Assembly: GCF_014596085.1 (NCBI RefSeq)
Contig: NZ_JACCJY010000010.1
Location: forward strand, 62,001 to 126,000
Direction of reading: 5' to 3'
Source of the DNA: Azospirillum tabaci
Lineage (GTDB): Bacteria; Pseudomonadota; Alphaproteobacteria; Azospirillales; Azospirillaceae
DNA: 64,000 nucleotides
The translations under genes and the position numbers were made by a program. The notes under the pieces were generated by a model that was not told where the DNA came from, ran no database searches, and saw only the letters and a program-made list of their open reading frames with translations. Of this stretch, positions 8,711 to 17,186 are shown in pieces; position 1 is the stretch's first letter, and each line of letters opens with the position of its first letter.

Positions 8711-9382
8711 ATGAGGATTGTGCGGTTCGGGGTGGTGCTGGCGTTGGCCGTTCCGGCGCTTGTGGTTGGAGCCTACCTGCTCGCCGCCATGGTTCTGTCC
8801 CGCCTTCCGGTGGACGGACAGCCCGCGACGCGGGAGGGCGTGGAGGTCTTCGTCTGCACCAACGGCGTTCACACCGATCTGGTGCTTCCCGCCGTCACGG
8901 TGGCCGTCGACTGGACCGTGGACCTGCCGGACGGCGACTTTCCCGGCGCGGACCCCTGGGCGAGCCACCGTTCCTTCGGCTGGGGCGACCGTGCCTTCTA
9001 TCTGGAAACCCGCCAATGGTCGGACCTGCGGCCGTCCACCGCGCTGTCCGCCCTGTTCGGCCGCGGTCCTTCGGTGATGCACGTCTACGCGCTGCATCGC
9101 CCAGCGGGGAGTCCGGACTGCGGGGTGGTGGTGGTGGACGAGGGGCAGTACGACGCGCTGGCGGCCTTCGTGCGCGGCAGCTTCCGTCGCGATGGCGACG
9201 GGCGGGTGATGCCCCTGCCGGGCAGCGGCTATGGCGCGACCGACCTCTTCTACGAGGCGGTCGGCCATTACAGCCCGGTCGAGACCTGCAACGAATGGAC
9301 CGGCAAGGCCTTGCGCGCCGCCGGGGTGACCATGGGCGCCTGGGCGCCGTTCGAAAGCGGCGTCATGCGCTGGGTGCGGTAA
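8711..9382 (+). CDS. DUF2459 / TIGR02117 family membrane-anchored protein
   Basis: This 223-aa protein starts with one hydrophobic segment (about 5-30), acting as signal anchor or signal peptide. The rest carries the DUF2459 signatures TNGVHTDLVLP, FGWGDRAFYLETRQW and ETCNEWTGKALRAAG. The family was first noted near urease genes; no urease genes are nearby and its function is unknown. The conserved His, Asp and Cys/Asn residues suggest an enzyme, which is inference only. It is divergent from rnr and convergent with topA, with a GC-rich repeat element at its 3' end. Confidence 0.8.
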   Translation: MRIVRFGVVLALAVPALVVGAYLLAAMVLSRLPVDGQPATREGVEVFVCTNGVHTDLVLPAVTVAVDWTVDLPDGDFPGADPWASHRSFGWGDRAFYLETRQWSDLRPSTALSALFGRGPSVMHVYALHRPAGSPDCGVVVVDEGQYDALAAFVRGSFRRDGDGRVMPLPGSGYGATDLFYEAVGHYSPVETCNEWTGKALRAAGVTMGAWAPFESGVMRWVR

Positions 9383-9411
9383 GGGGGTGGAGAGCGGCTG
9401 TTGTCCCTTAT

Positions 9412-9590
9412 CCCCTCTGGGGAGAGGGTTAGGGGGAGGGGGGTGCGCTTCTGCCGGACATGCCGCCATGCACAACCCCCTCACCGGCTCTCAGCGGATG
9501 CCAGAGGCATCCGCTTGCCGTCGTCAGCGCTGGCCTCTGACCAGCGCGAGAGGCCCTGCGGGCCACCCTCTCCCCAGAGAGGAGAGGGTT
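9412..9590. repeat. GC-rich intergenic inverted-repeat element, copy 1
   Basis: Ends of the CCCTCTGGGGAGAGGG / CCCTCTCCCCAGAGAGG type flank a roughly 180-bp element. Its left third (GAGAGGGTTAGGG, then GGTGCGCTT.TGCCGGAC) is nearly identical to the copy at 53545. It fills the gap between convergent DUF2459 and topA genes and probably folds into RNA hairpins on both strands. No other gene is seen here. Confidence 0.75.
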
Positions 9591-9622
9591 AAAACGGTGC
9601 GGTCGATGAGTATGGGGGAGGA

Positions 9623-12457
9623 TCAAGCCCGCTTGCGGGCGGCGGGCTTCTCCTCGCCGGCGTCGGTCTTGTCGGCCTCGGCCTTCTTGGCCGCGGCTTT
9701 CTTCGGAGCCGCCTTCTTCACCGCGTCCTTCTTGGCCGGCTCCTTCTTGGCGGCCGTCGCCTTTGCCTTGGTCGCCTTCTCCGCCTTGGCGGGCGCGTCG
9801 GCACCTTCGGCCGCCGCCGGTTCGGCGTCCTTCGGAGCCTTGCCCTTCTTGGCGGCGTCCTTCGCGGCCTTGGCCTCCAGAAGCTCCAGCGCCTGCTCCA
9901 GCGTCACGCTGTCCGCTTCCGTGCCCTTGGGGATGGAGGCGTAGACGGAGCCGTGCTTGACGTAGGGACCGAAGCGGCCGGACCCGGTGGTGACCGGCTT
10001 GCCGGTCTTCGGGTGGTCGCCCAGCGTCTTGGCGGGGGCGGACGCCTTCTTGGCGGCGCCCGCCAGCAGGTCGACCGCGCGGTTGATGCCGATGGTCAGC
10101 ACGTCGTCGTCCGGCGTCAGCGACTTGTAGACGCTGCCGTGCTTCAGGTAGGGGCCGAAGCGTCCGATGCCGGCGCTGATGTCCTCGCCCGTTTCCGGGT
10201 GGTTGCCGATGCTGCGCGGCAGGGCGAGCAGCTTCAGCGCGGTGTCGAGATCCACGTCGGCGGCGGCCATGCCCTTGGGCAGAGAGACGCGCTTGGGCTT
10301 CGGTTCCTCGCTCTTGACCTTCTTCTTGCCCTTGGTCTTCTTGCCGTCGGCGGGGGCCTCCTCGACCACCGCCTCAGCCGGGGCGGCCGCCGCCGGGGGC
10401 GGGCCGAGTTGGATGTAGGCGCCGTAGGGGCCGCGCCGCACGGTCACCGGCAGGCTGGTTTCCGGATCGTTGCCCAACTCGCGCGGGCCTTCCTGCGCCT
10501 CGCCGTTCTCGTCGTTGGCGACGGCGAGCGGGCGGGTGTAGCGGCATTCCGGGTAGCGCGAGCAGCCGATGAAGGCGCCCATCTTGCCGAGCTTCAGGCC
10601 AAGCCGGCCCTGGCTGCACACCGGGCAGACGCGCGGGTCGTGGCCCGGCGTGTCGCTGTCGGCGTTGGTCGGGAAGAAGTGCGGCCCCAGCTCCTCGTCC
10701 AGCGTGGTCAGTACCTGGGTGATGGTCAGGTCCTTCGTCCCATCCACCGCGGCGTGGAAGGCGCGCCAGAAGTCGCGCAGCACGGTCTTCCAGTCGATCC
10801 GCCCGTCGGAGATCTCGTCGAGCTTGTTCTCCAGGTCGGCGGTGAAGTTGTACTCGACGTACCGGTTGAAGAAGTTCTTCAGGAAGGCGGTGACCAGACG
10901 CCCGCGGTCTTCCGGGATGAAGCGCCGCTTGTCCAGCCGCACGTAGTTGCGGTCCTGGAGCACCTGGAGGATGGAGGCGTAGGTGGACGGACGCCCGATG
11001 CCCAGCTCCTCCAGCTTCTTGACCAGGCTCGCCTCGGTGTAGCGGGGCGGCGGCTGGGTGAAATGCTGCTCCGGGCTGATGTCGCCGCGGGCGAGGGCGT
11101 CGCCCTGCTCCATGGCGGGCAGGCGGCGCTCCTGGTCGTCGTCGGCGGCGCCGTCGTCGCGGTCCTCCTGGTAGACCTTGAGGAAGCCGTCGAACACCAC
11201 GACCGAGCCGGTGGCCCGCAGCACAACGTCCTTGGACGGCGAGGCGATGTCCACCGCCACCTGATCCAGCACCGCGCTTTCCATCTGGCTGGCCAGCGTG
11301 CGCTTCCAGATCAGCTCGTACAGCCGCAACTCGTCGCCTTCCAGGTAGGAGGCGACCTCCTCCGGGCGGCGGAACAGGTCGGTCGGGCGGATGGCCTCGT
11401 GCGCTTCCTGGGCATTCTTGGCGGCGGTCTTGTAGACGCGCGGCTGGGCCGGCACATAGCGCTCGCCCCAATGGGAGCCGATCAGGTTGCGGGCGCCCTC
11501 GATGGCCTCCTGCGACAGGCTGACGCCGTCGGTTCGCATGTAGGTGATCAGGCCGACCGTCTCGCCGCCGATGTCCACGCCCTCGTACAGCCGCTGCGCG
11601 GTCCGCATGGTGCGGGTGGCGCCGAAGCCCAGCTTGCGCGAGGCCTCCTGCTGCAGGGTCGAGGTGGTGAAGGGCGGGGAGGGGTTGCGGCGGCTCTGCT
11701 TGCGCTCCACCGTCGCGACCGAGAAGGTCTGCGGGCGGATGCGCGCCACCGCGGCCTCCGCGGCCTCGCGGGCGGGCAGGGCGAACTTGTCGAGACGCTT
11801 GCCGTCGAGCTGGGTGAGCTGGGCCGTGAAGGAGGCGCCGCCCGGCGTGGCGAAGCCCACCTCGATGGTCCAGTACTCCTGCGGCTTGAAGACCTCGATC
11901 TCCGACTCGCGCTCGCAGATCAGGCGCAGCGCCACCGACTGCACGCGGCCCGCCGAGCGGGAGCCCGGCAGCTTGCGCCACAGCACCGGCGACAGGGTGA
12001 ATCCCACCAGATAGTCGAGGGCGCGGCGGGCCAGATAGGCGTCCACCAGCTCCCGCGAGACGTCGCGCGGGGCTTCCAGCGCGGCCTGGACGGCGGACTT
12101 GGTGATCTCGTTGAAGGTGATGCGCTGGACCTTGGACTCGTCGATCAGCCGTTTTTCACGCAGCAGCTCCGACAGGTGCCAGGCGATGGCTTCCCCTTCG
12201 CGATCCGGGTCGGTTGCGAGATAGACGCGTTCGGCCCCTTTGACCGCCTTGGCGATCTCGTCGATGTGGCGCTTGGAGCGGTCGCCCAGCTCCCAGTCCA
12301 TGGCGAAGTCCTCGTCCGGACGCACCGATCCGTCGCGCGCCGGAAGGTCGCGGACGTGGCCGAAGCTGGCGACCACGGTGTAGTCCGAGCCAAGGTATTT
12401 GTTGATGGTTTTCGCCTTGGCCGGCGATTCGACGATGACGACGTTGCTGCCCGGCAA
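9623..12457 (-). CDS. topA: DNA topoisomerase I
   Basis: A 944-aa type IA topoisomerase that relaxes negative supercoils. The N-terminal Toprim domain has IVESPAKAKTI and the metal motif DPDRE at 83-87. Active-site tyrosine Y306 lies in GLITYMRTDGVSLS. One C-terminal zinc finger is formed by C611, C614, C632 and C638. Three glycine-rich topoisomerase C-terminal repeats follow (LGNDPET, IGNHPET, LGDHPKT). The last 70 residues are Lys/Ala-rich and likely bind DNA non-specifically, as in other GC-rich bacteria. The stop lies about 33 bases after repeat copy 1, and the start about 50 bases after dprA, suggesting a dprA-topA transcript. Confidence 0.97.
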   Translation of the reverse strand: MPGSNVVIVESPAKAKTINKYLGSDYTVVASFGHVRDLPARDGSVRPDEDFAMDWELGDRSKRHIDEIAKAVKGAERVYLATDPDREGEAIAWHLSELLREKRLIDESKVQRITFNEITKSAVQAALEAPRDVSRELVDAYLARRALDYLVGFTLSPVLWRKLPGSRSAGRVQSVALRLICERESEIEVFKPQEYWTIEVGFATPGGASFTAQLTQLDGKRLDKFALPAREAAEAAVARIRPQTFSVATVERKQSRRNPSPPFTTSTLQQEASRKLGFGATRTMRTAQRLYEGVDIGGETVGLITYMRTDGVSLSQEAIEGARNLIGSHWGERYVPAQPRVYKTAAKNAQEAHEAIRPTDLFRRPEEVASYLEGDELRLYELIWKRTLASQMESAVLDQVAVDIASPSKDVVLRATGSVVVFDGFLKVYQEDRDDGAADDDQERRLPAMEQGDALARGDISPEQHFTQPPPRYTEASLVKKLEELGIGRPSTYASILQVLQDRNYVRLDKRRFIPEDRGRLVTAFLKNFFNRYVEYNFTADLENKLDEISDGRIDWKTVLRDFWRAFHAAVDGTKDLTITQVLTTLDEELGPHFFPTNADSDTPGHDPRVCPVCSQGRLGLKLGKMGAFIGCSRYPECRYTRPLAVANDENGEAQEGPRELGNDPETSLPVTVRRGPYGAYIQLGPPPAAAAPAEAVVEEAPADGKKTKGKKKVKSEEPKPKRVSLPKGMAAADVDLDTALKLLALPRSIGNHPETGEDISAGIGRFGPYLKHGSVYKSLTPDDDVLTIGINRAVDLLAGAAKKASAPAKTLGDHPKTGKPVTTGSGRFGPYVKHGSVYASIPKGTEADSVTLEQALELLEAKAAKDAAKKGKAPKDAEPAAAEGADAPAKAEKATKAKATAAKKEPAKKDAVKKAAPKKAAAKKAEADKTDAGEEKPAARKRA

Positions 12458-12510
12458 GAGTCCGCGCCCCTGAAAGTGCCTATCCCATACACCGGCGGTG
12501 CGGATCGGGA

Positions 12511-13632
12511 TCAGATCAGGTTCACCTGATTCCCCGGCTGGCGCTGGACACGGCCCGCAAGCTCAAGTTCCAGCACCACGGTCAACACCACCGGAGCGGA
12601 CAATTGGCACCCGCGGACGAGTTCGTCAATGGCAACCGGCGTGTGGCCGAGGTTTTCCAGGATGACGGCGCGCGCCGCTTCAAGGTCCGACTCGGACGGA
12701 GGAGCTGGACGGGATTGGGCGAACAGGTCGCCCTGGCGTTCCCGCAGGACCGGCGGCGACAGACTGTCCAGCGCCCGCAGCACGTCGTCCACCCCTTCCA
12801 CCAAGGCCGCCCCCTGGCGCAGAAGATTGTTGGTGCCCTGGCAGCGCGGGTCGAGCGGCGAACCCGGAACGGCCATCACCTCCCGCCCCTGTTCCAGCGC
12901 CATGCGGGCGGTGATCAAGGAACCGGAGCGCAGCGCCGCCTCCACCACCAGCACCCCCAGCGACAGGCCGGAGATCAGCCGATTGCGGCGCGGGAAATGG
13001 CGGGCCTGCGGGGTGGTGCCGACGGCGCTTTCCGCGATCACCACGCCCTGCTGCACTATGTCGCGGTAGAGTGTCTCGTTCTCCGGCGGATAGACGACGT
13101 CGGCGCCGCCCGCCACCACCGCCGCCGTTCCGCTGCCGAGCGCCCCGGCATGAGCCGCCGTGTCGATCCCTCGCGCCAGCCCGGAAACGACCAGCAATCC
13201 GGCCTCTCCCAACTCCCGCGCCAGCCGCTCGGCGAATTTCTTGCCGTTCATCGAGGCGTTGCGCGCGCCGACCAGAGCCACCGCGCGCCGCGTCAGCAGA
13301 TGCGGGTGGCCCAGAACCGACACCACCGGGGGAGCGTCGTCCAGCGCGGCCAGCGGTTCCGGATAGTCGGGTTCGCAGGAGCAGAGCAGGCGGGCGCCGA
13401 TGCGGTCGTTGGCGCTCAACTCGCGTTCGATGTCCGCCTTCGGAGCGATGCGCAGCGGTTTGGTCCGCCCGCCGCGCCTGGCGAGGTCGGGCAGCGCCTC
13501 CAGCGCGGCGCCGGCGCTGCCGAACCGCTCCAGCAGGCGGTGGAAGGTGATCGGCCCGACATTCTCCGATCGGATCAGGCGGAGCCAGTCGAACCGCTCG
13601 GCGGCGGACAGGGGGCGGCGCGGTTGAATCAT
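12511..13632 (-). CDS. dprA: DNA-processing protein DprA
   Basis: A single-strand DNA-binding loader of RecA used in natural transformation; widely conserved in bacteria not known to be competent. The ATG at 13632 (373 aa, MIQPRRPL) is preferred over the ATG at 13644. Layout: a SAM-like N-terminal helical region (FDWLRLIRSENVGPITF), the Rossmann-fold core with VALVGARNAS, SGLARGIDTAAHAGAL, AGGADVVYPPEN and GSLITARMALEQGREV, and a C-terminal winged helix. It lies directly upstream of topA in the same orientation. Confidence 0.94.
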   Translation of the reverse strand: MIQPRRPLSAAERFDWLRLIRSENVGPITFHRLLERFGSAGAALEALPDLARRGGRTKPLRIAPKADIERELSANDRIGARLLCSCEPDYPEPLAALDDAPPVVSVLGHPHLLTRRAVALVGARNASMNGKKFAERLARELGEAGLLVVSGLARGIDTAAHAGALGSGTAAVVAGGADVVYPPENETLYRDIVQQGVVIAESAVGTTPQARHFPRRNRLISGLSLGVLVVEAALRSGSLITARMALEQGREVMAVPGSPLDPRCQGTNNLLRQGAALVEGVDDVLRALDSLSPPVLRERQGDLFAQSRPAPPSESDLEAARAVILENLGHTPVAIDELVRGCQLSAPVVLTVVLELELAGRVQRQPGNQVNLI

Positions 13633-13717
13633 GAACCACTTCATACAACCGGGCGCGGGAGGTGATCAACACGCAAACGTGTGCGCCACCCGCATCGTCA
13701 AGCCGCCGGCCCGGCCG

Positions 13718-14887
13718 TCATTTGCGCCAGAAGGTGAAAAGCCCCTTCTTCTTCGGCGGAGCCTCCGGTTCGGGTTCAGCCTCCGGCTCGTCGTCGAAGC
13801 TGAAGGGATCACCGCCGTCGTCCGCCTCGGCCTTGGCGGTCTCGGTCGGCTCGGCTTCGGCCTTGGGCTCATCCGGATCGTCGTCCGTATCGAAGGAGAA
13901 CGGGTCCTCGTCCGGTTCCGCGTCCTCCTCCTTGGAGGCATCCTTGGCCGTCTCTTCCGCATCGTCATCGCCGAAGCTGAAGGGGTCGCTGTCGTCGTCG
14001 GAGCCGGTCGCTTCGGCCGTTTCGCCGTCGCCCGTCTCCTCCGTGTCGTCGGAATCGAAGCTGAAGGGGTCGCTGTCGTCCTCGTCCTCGTCCTCGTCGA
14101 AGCTGAAGGCATTGGCATCACCGCCGCCCGCATCGTCTTCGTCCTTGGCCTCGTCCTCATCGTCGTCGAAGCTGAAGGCGGAGAAATCCGAGGATTCCTC
14201 GTCTTCGTCCGCGTCGTCATCGGCGCCGAGAGCCGCCGCGGCAACGGCGACAGCGCTCGCCGCGCTCTGGCCGCGGCGCATCTCCGTCTTGAAACGCTCC
14301 AACTCATCGCGAAAGCGATCCTCGGCCTCGGTCCAGCGCTGGCGCTCCTGGTCAAGGGTGGCGAGCAGTTCCTCTTCCCGCGCACGGGCGGCGGCGCGCT
14401 CCGTGTCGAGCGCCTGGATCAACTCCTCCTGACGCTGGAGGAGCGTCTCGTGCCGCGTCTCCATCGCGTCGATGACCTCGCGCACATACTGCTCGAAGGC
14501 CCGGAACTGGAGCGTCAGAACATCCTCGTCGGCGGTGGCCGCCGCAGCGGTGGCGGCCGTCTTCGCAGCCTTGGTCGCCTTGGTCGTCCGTTGCCCGCTG
14601 GGCGGGGGTGGCGGCGGGGAGGGAGGCGCCGCGGCGGAAGGCGTGCGTGGGCCCGTGGGGGTGGCGCCGTCGCCCCCCAGCCAGCGCGACACCAGGATGT
14701 AGGAGACCTGAAGCTCCTCCGCGATGCGGCGGTAGCTCCAGCCCTGGGCGCGCAGGCGCTCGGCCAGCCGCTGGCGGTCCGGTTCCTCGCTGGGGGTTGC
14801 CGGGCGCGTGGGCAGGGAGGATGTCGGGCCGATCCCCTCCGTGGGGGTCGCGACGACGATCACATCCTTCAGTTTCTGGTCGGCCAT
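13718..14887 (-). CDS. Helix-turn-helix / coiled-coil / acidic FSF-repeat protein of unknown function
   Basis: I do not recognise this 389-aa protein. Visible parts in order: a short N-terminal segment; a likely helix-turn-helix at 40-70 (LAERLRAQGWSYRRIAEELQ, then VSRWL); a Pro- and then Ala/Thr/Lys-rich linker (75-120); a charged coiled coil (about 125-205); and a long Asp/Glu-rich tail (222-378) holding six FSF motifs at 238, 261, 275, 303, 330 and 362, most as DPFSFD. It ends with a basic, aromatic KKKGLFTFWRK. The DNA-binding-like head with a disordered acidic tail suggests a nucleoid-associated or partner-recruiting role, by inference. It is a single gene between dprA and a regulator gene, all leftward. 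Confidence 0.8.
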   Translation of the reverse strand: MADQKLKDVIVVATPTEGIGPTSSLPTRPATPSEEPDRQRLAERLRAQGWSYRRIAEELQVSYILVSRWLGGDGATPTGPRTPSAAAPPSPPPPPPSGQRTTKATKAAKTAATAAAATADEDVLTLQFRAFEQYVREVIDAMETRHETLLQRQEELIQALDTERAAARAREEELLATLDQERQRWTEAEDRFRDELERFKTEMRRGQSAASAVAVAAAALGADDDADEDEESSDFSAFSFDDDEDEAKDEDDAGGGDANAFSFDEDEDEDDSDPFSFDSDDTEETGDGETAEATGSDDDSDPFSFGDDDAEETAKDASKEEDAEPDEDPFSFDTDDDPDEPKAEAEPTETAKAEADDGGDPFSFDDEPEAEPEPEAPPKKKGLFTFWRK

Positions 14888-15030
14888 CGGGTCTCCGCCG
14901 TCCTGCGCGCAGGGCGTTCCTTACGGCGATGTTGGCCGCTTTCGTGGCGCGCTGTCGATCCGGGACGGGTCCCGGTTGAAGCAGTCTGGGCGGGAAACCC
15001 GCCGGACCGGGCCAATTCGCGCCGGTCCGG

Positions 15031-16002
15031 TCAGGTCAACTCCTGGATGTGCTCGACATAGCCGGACAGGGCGGCGATCCCCTGCTCGGTCAGTTCGATG
15101 AAAACGCGGCGCCCGTCCTTCTCGTCGGCGATCCGGCGCACCAGCCCGCGGTCGTGCAGTTCGGTGATCCGCCGCAGCGCCGTGGTCTGGGCCACGCCGG
15201 AGGCCATGCACAGCGACGACACGGAAATCCGCCGCCCGCGCAGATGGTTGGCCATCAGGTCCAGCAGCATGTCCCAGCAGGGGTCTTCGAACAGCCCCTT
15301 CGGGAAGTATTTGTCGCGGGCGACGCGGGATTGCTGGAGGGTTCTCAACACCGTCAAGCGCCGGTTCTCCCCGTTTCCGGCGGGGACGGGGGGTGGGGCG
15401 GCGGGTGCGGGGACCGGAGCGGCGTGCGCCGTCTGGCCTTGGCGCAACGCCTTCACCGCCTCGATAAGGGCGAGGCCATGGCGGTAAGCGTCCTCCAGCG
15501 CGCCCTGCAACTCGCCATTGCCGGCGGGCGCGGGCGGGGTGGGCAGCGGGGCCGCCGCCTGATGGGCGGCCAGGGCGCGGGCGAGCGCGCCGTGGAGCTG
15601 GCTGCCGTCCTGCGGATCGCTGACGAAATCCGCCGCGCGCAGATGCATGGCGCGGACGACGTCCGCCGCCGTGGCGTTGGGCGCGACGACGATGACCTGG
15701 AGATGCCGGTGAACGCTCTTGCGCATCCGCTCGACCAGCGCCAGCCCGTCGAAATGGGGCAGGGCCAGCTCCACCGCCACGATGCCGATGCTGCCGTCAG
15801 CCTCCAGCGTGTCGAGCGCGGCGATGGGGTCGTGGGTTACATGGATGCGGTGGCCGTTGCGTTCGAAGGCGTCGTGCATGCCGATGCCCAGCGCGCGGTC
15901 CGCGCAGGCGATCAGGATGGACGTTGCCGAGACATGAAGGCCGGCGCTGGTTTGGACCGGGCGCACCGGCCACGCCAAGGGTCGCTCCAACTCGATCCGC
16001 AT
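15031..16002 (-). CDS. Receiver-like / MarR-type winged-helix regulator (paralogue A, Glu at phospho-site)
   Basis: A 323-aa protein with a good ribosome site (GGGGGAAGGG) before the ATG. Residues 26-145 form an atypical receiver domain. E78 in VAVELALPHFDG occupies the phospho-acceptor position, and the usual KP lysine is replaced (FVSDPQD), so classical phosphorylation is unlikely. A variable linker leads to a C-terminal winged helix (about 235-318) with FPKGLFEDPCWDMLLDLM, RRISVSSLC, SGVAQTTALRRITELHDRGL and KDGRRVFIELTEQG, typical of MarR-like DNA binding. A close paralogue at 28320 keeps Asp at this site. It is transcribed divergently from the sensor-transporter operon and may regulate it. 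Confidence 0.8.
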   Translation of the reverse strand: MRIELERPLAWPVRPVQTSAGLHVSATSILIACADRALGIGMHDAFERNGHRIHVTHDPIAALDTLEADGSIGIVAVELALPHFDGLALVERMRKSVHRHLQVIVVAPNATAADVVRAMHLRAADFVSDPQDGSQLHGALARALAAHQAAAPLPTPPAPAGNGELQGALEDAYRHGLALIEAVKALRQGQTAHAAPVPAPAAPPPVPAGNGENRRLTVLRTLQQSRVARDKYFPKGLFEDPCWDMLLDLMANHLRGRRISVSSLCMASGVAQTTALRRITELHDRGLVRRIADEKDGRRVFIELTEQGIAALSGYVEHIQELT

Positions 16003-16376
16003 CGAAGCCCTTCCCCCGTTGGGTGCATGGAATGCTGTGCTTAAGGATTAACACGCAAAGCAAACCATCATGGATGCAATCATGGTCCAAAATAGAGCGA
16101 TCAAAAAATGTCTCAAAATTCCGCAAAATTTCGATGGGTTAGGCAAAACGGCATAGAGTAGCCGGGTCGCGGCACTGCCTGTTCTTCGTTTGATGCATCA
16201 AAACCAATGAAATGCGCCCAGCGGTTGTGACGCGGTGGACGAAGGCGCGCGGCTGACGGGGTCGGGCCGGAGCGGAGCCATGTCGCTGGGGTCTTCTCCA
16301 GACTGGACCCGTCTTGGAAACGGCGGCGCGCGCGATGCGCGTAAGGTGGCCGCACCCCTTGCCGGCACCGGACGCC
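16003..16376. other. Divergent regulatory region between receiver-MarR gene and sensor-transporter operon
   Basis: A 374-bp region with no gene. Bases 16030-16140 are much richer in A/T than the surroundings, as expected for promoters serving both directions. It also contains a 14-bp palindrome listed separately. Confidence 0.5.
16189..16202. promoter_or_regulatory. Palindrome TTTGATGCATCAAA, possible operator
   Basis: A perfect 14-bp inverted repeat in the divergent intergenic region, 175 bases before the start of the sensor gene. Its TTGAT/ATCAA half-sites recall those of the longer palindrome before the second receiver-MarR gene, in opposite arrangement. A regulator site is inferred. Confidence 0.35.
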
Positions 16377-17186
16377 ATGCGCCTGACCCTGACGACCAAG
16401 ATCATTTTGTTGCTGCAGGTGGCGCTCTGTTTCGCGCTGCTCTCCACCGCGACGCTCTCCTACCTGAAGATGGAGCGCATGGTGGAGGACACCGTGGCGT
16501 CCCGCTTCACCGTCGCCCTGCGCGGGCTGGCGGGCGAGGTGGAGGGCGCCGTCAGCCTCGGCGTGTCCATCACGGCGCTGCGCAATCTCGACGCGCTGAT
16601 CCAGCGCGCGATGGCGCGGGACGACCGGATCACCGGCTTGGTCCTGTTCACCGACACGGGTGAGGTGCTGGCGGCGGCGGGCCGCGGCGGGCCGGTGGGC
16701 GCGATCCCCGCCGGCTGGAAGGCGGCCTTCGCCCGCGACGGCAAGTCCGACCGGGTGGCGGCCGTGGCCGACGGCGACAGCCAGGCGCTTCTGCTCGGCA
16801 TCCGCAACGCCTTCGGCGGCGTGGCCGGCGGTGTCGCCCTGACCTATTCGCTGGGCGAGGTGCAGGCGGGCATCCGCGGCACCATCCCGGATCTGCTGCT
16901 GTCCGGCGGCATCAATCTGGTGACCGGGTTGCTGATCACCATGGTCGCGGTCTGGCTGCTGCTGCGCCCGATCCAGCGGCGGCTGCGCGAGATGACCGCC
17001 AGCATCAACATGCTGGGCATGGGCGAGCCGCCCAACCTGACCCCGCAGTTGGTGGCCTTCGCCCCCGGCCTGAAGGACTTCGCGGATCGCATCCTGGAAC
17101 AGCAGCAGCACGGCGCGGAGGAAGGCCATCCCCAGCCCGCCGACCCGGCGGCTGAGACCGCGCGCCCGGCGGGAGTCACGCCATGA
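16377..17186 (+). CDS. Two-TM periplasmic sensor protein without output domain
   Basis: A 269-aa membrane protein; the ATG at 16377 gives a start directly before the first membrane helix, although the frame opens at 16314. TM1 is about 8-29 and TM2 about 171-196. Between them is a periplasmic domain of about 140 residues with PAS/Cache-like character (MARDDRITGLVLFTDTGEVLAA). After TM2 comes a HAMP-like start (RPIQRRLREMT) and a short cytoplasmic tail, but no kinase, GGDEF or chemotaxis output. Its stop overlaps the next start by four bases (ATGA). The next protein has a similar sensory half, so the two probably act as one complex. Confidence 0.75.
   Translation: MRLTLTTKIILLLQVALCFALLSTATLSYLKMERMVEDTVASRFTVALRGLAGEVEGAVSLGVSITALRNLDALIQRAMARDDRITGLVLFTDTGEVLAAAGRGGPVGAIPAGWKAAFARDGKSDRVAAVADGDSQALLLGIRNAFGGVAGGVALTYSLGEVQAGIRGTIPDLLLSGGINLVTGLLITMVAVWLLLRPIQRRLREMTASINMLGMGEPPNLTPQLVAFAPGLKDFADRILEQQQHGAEEGHPQPADPAAETARPAGVTP

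Noticed and set aside
9875..12457. Lys/Ala-rich tail of topoisomerase I as a possible fusion domain
   Set aside because: Basic C-terminal tails are common in TopA of GC-rich bacteria and carry no separate domain here.
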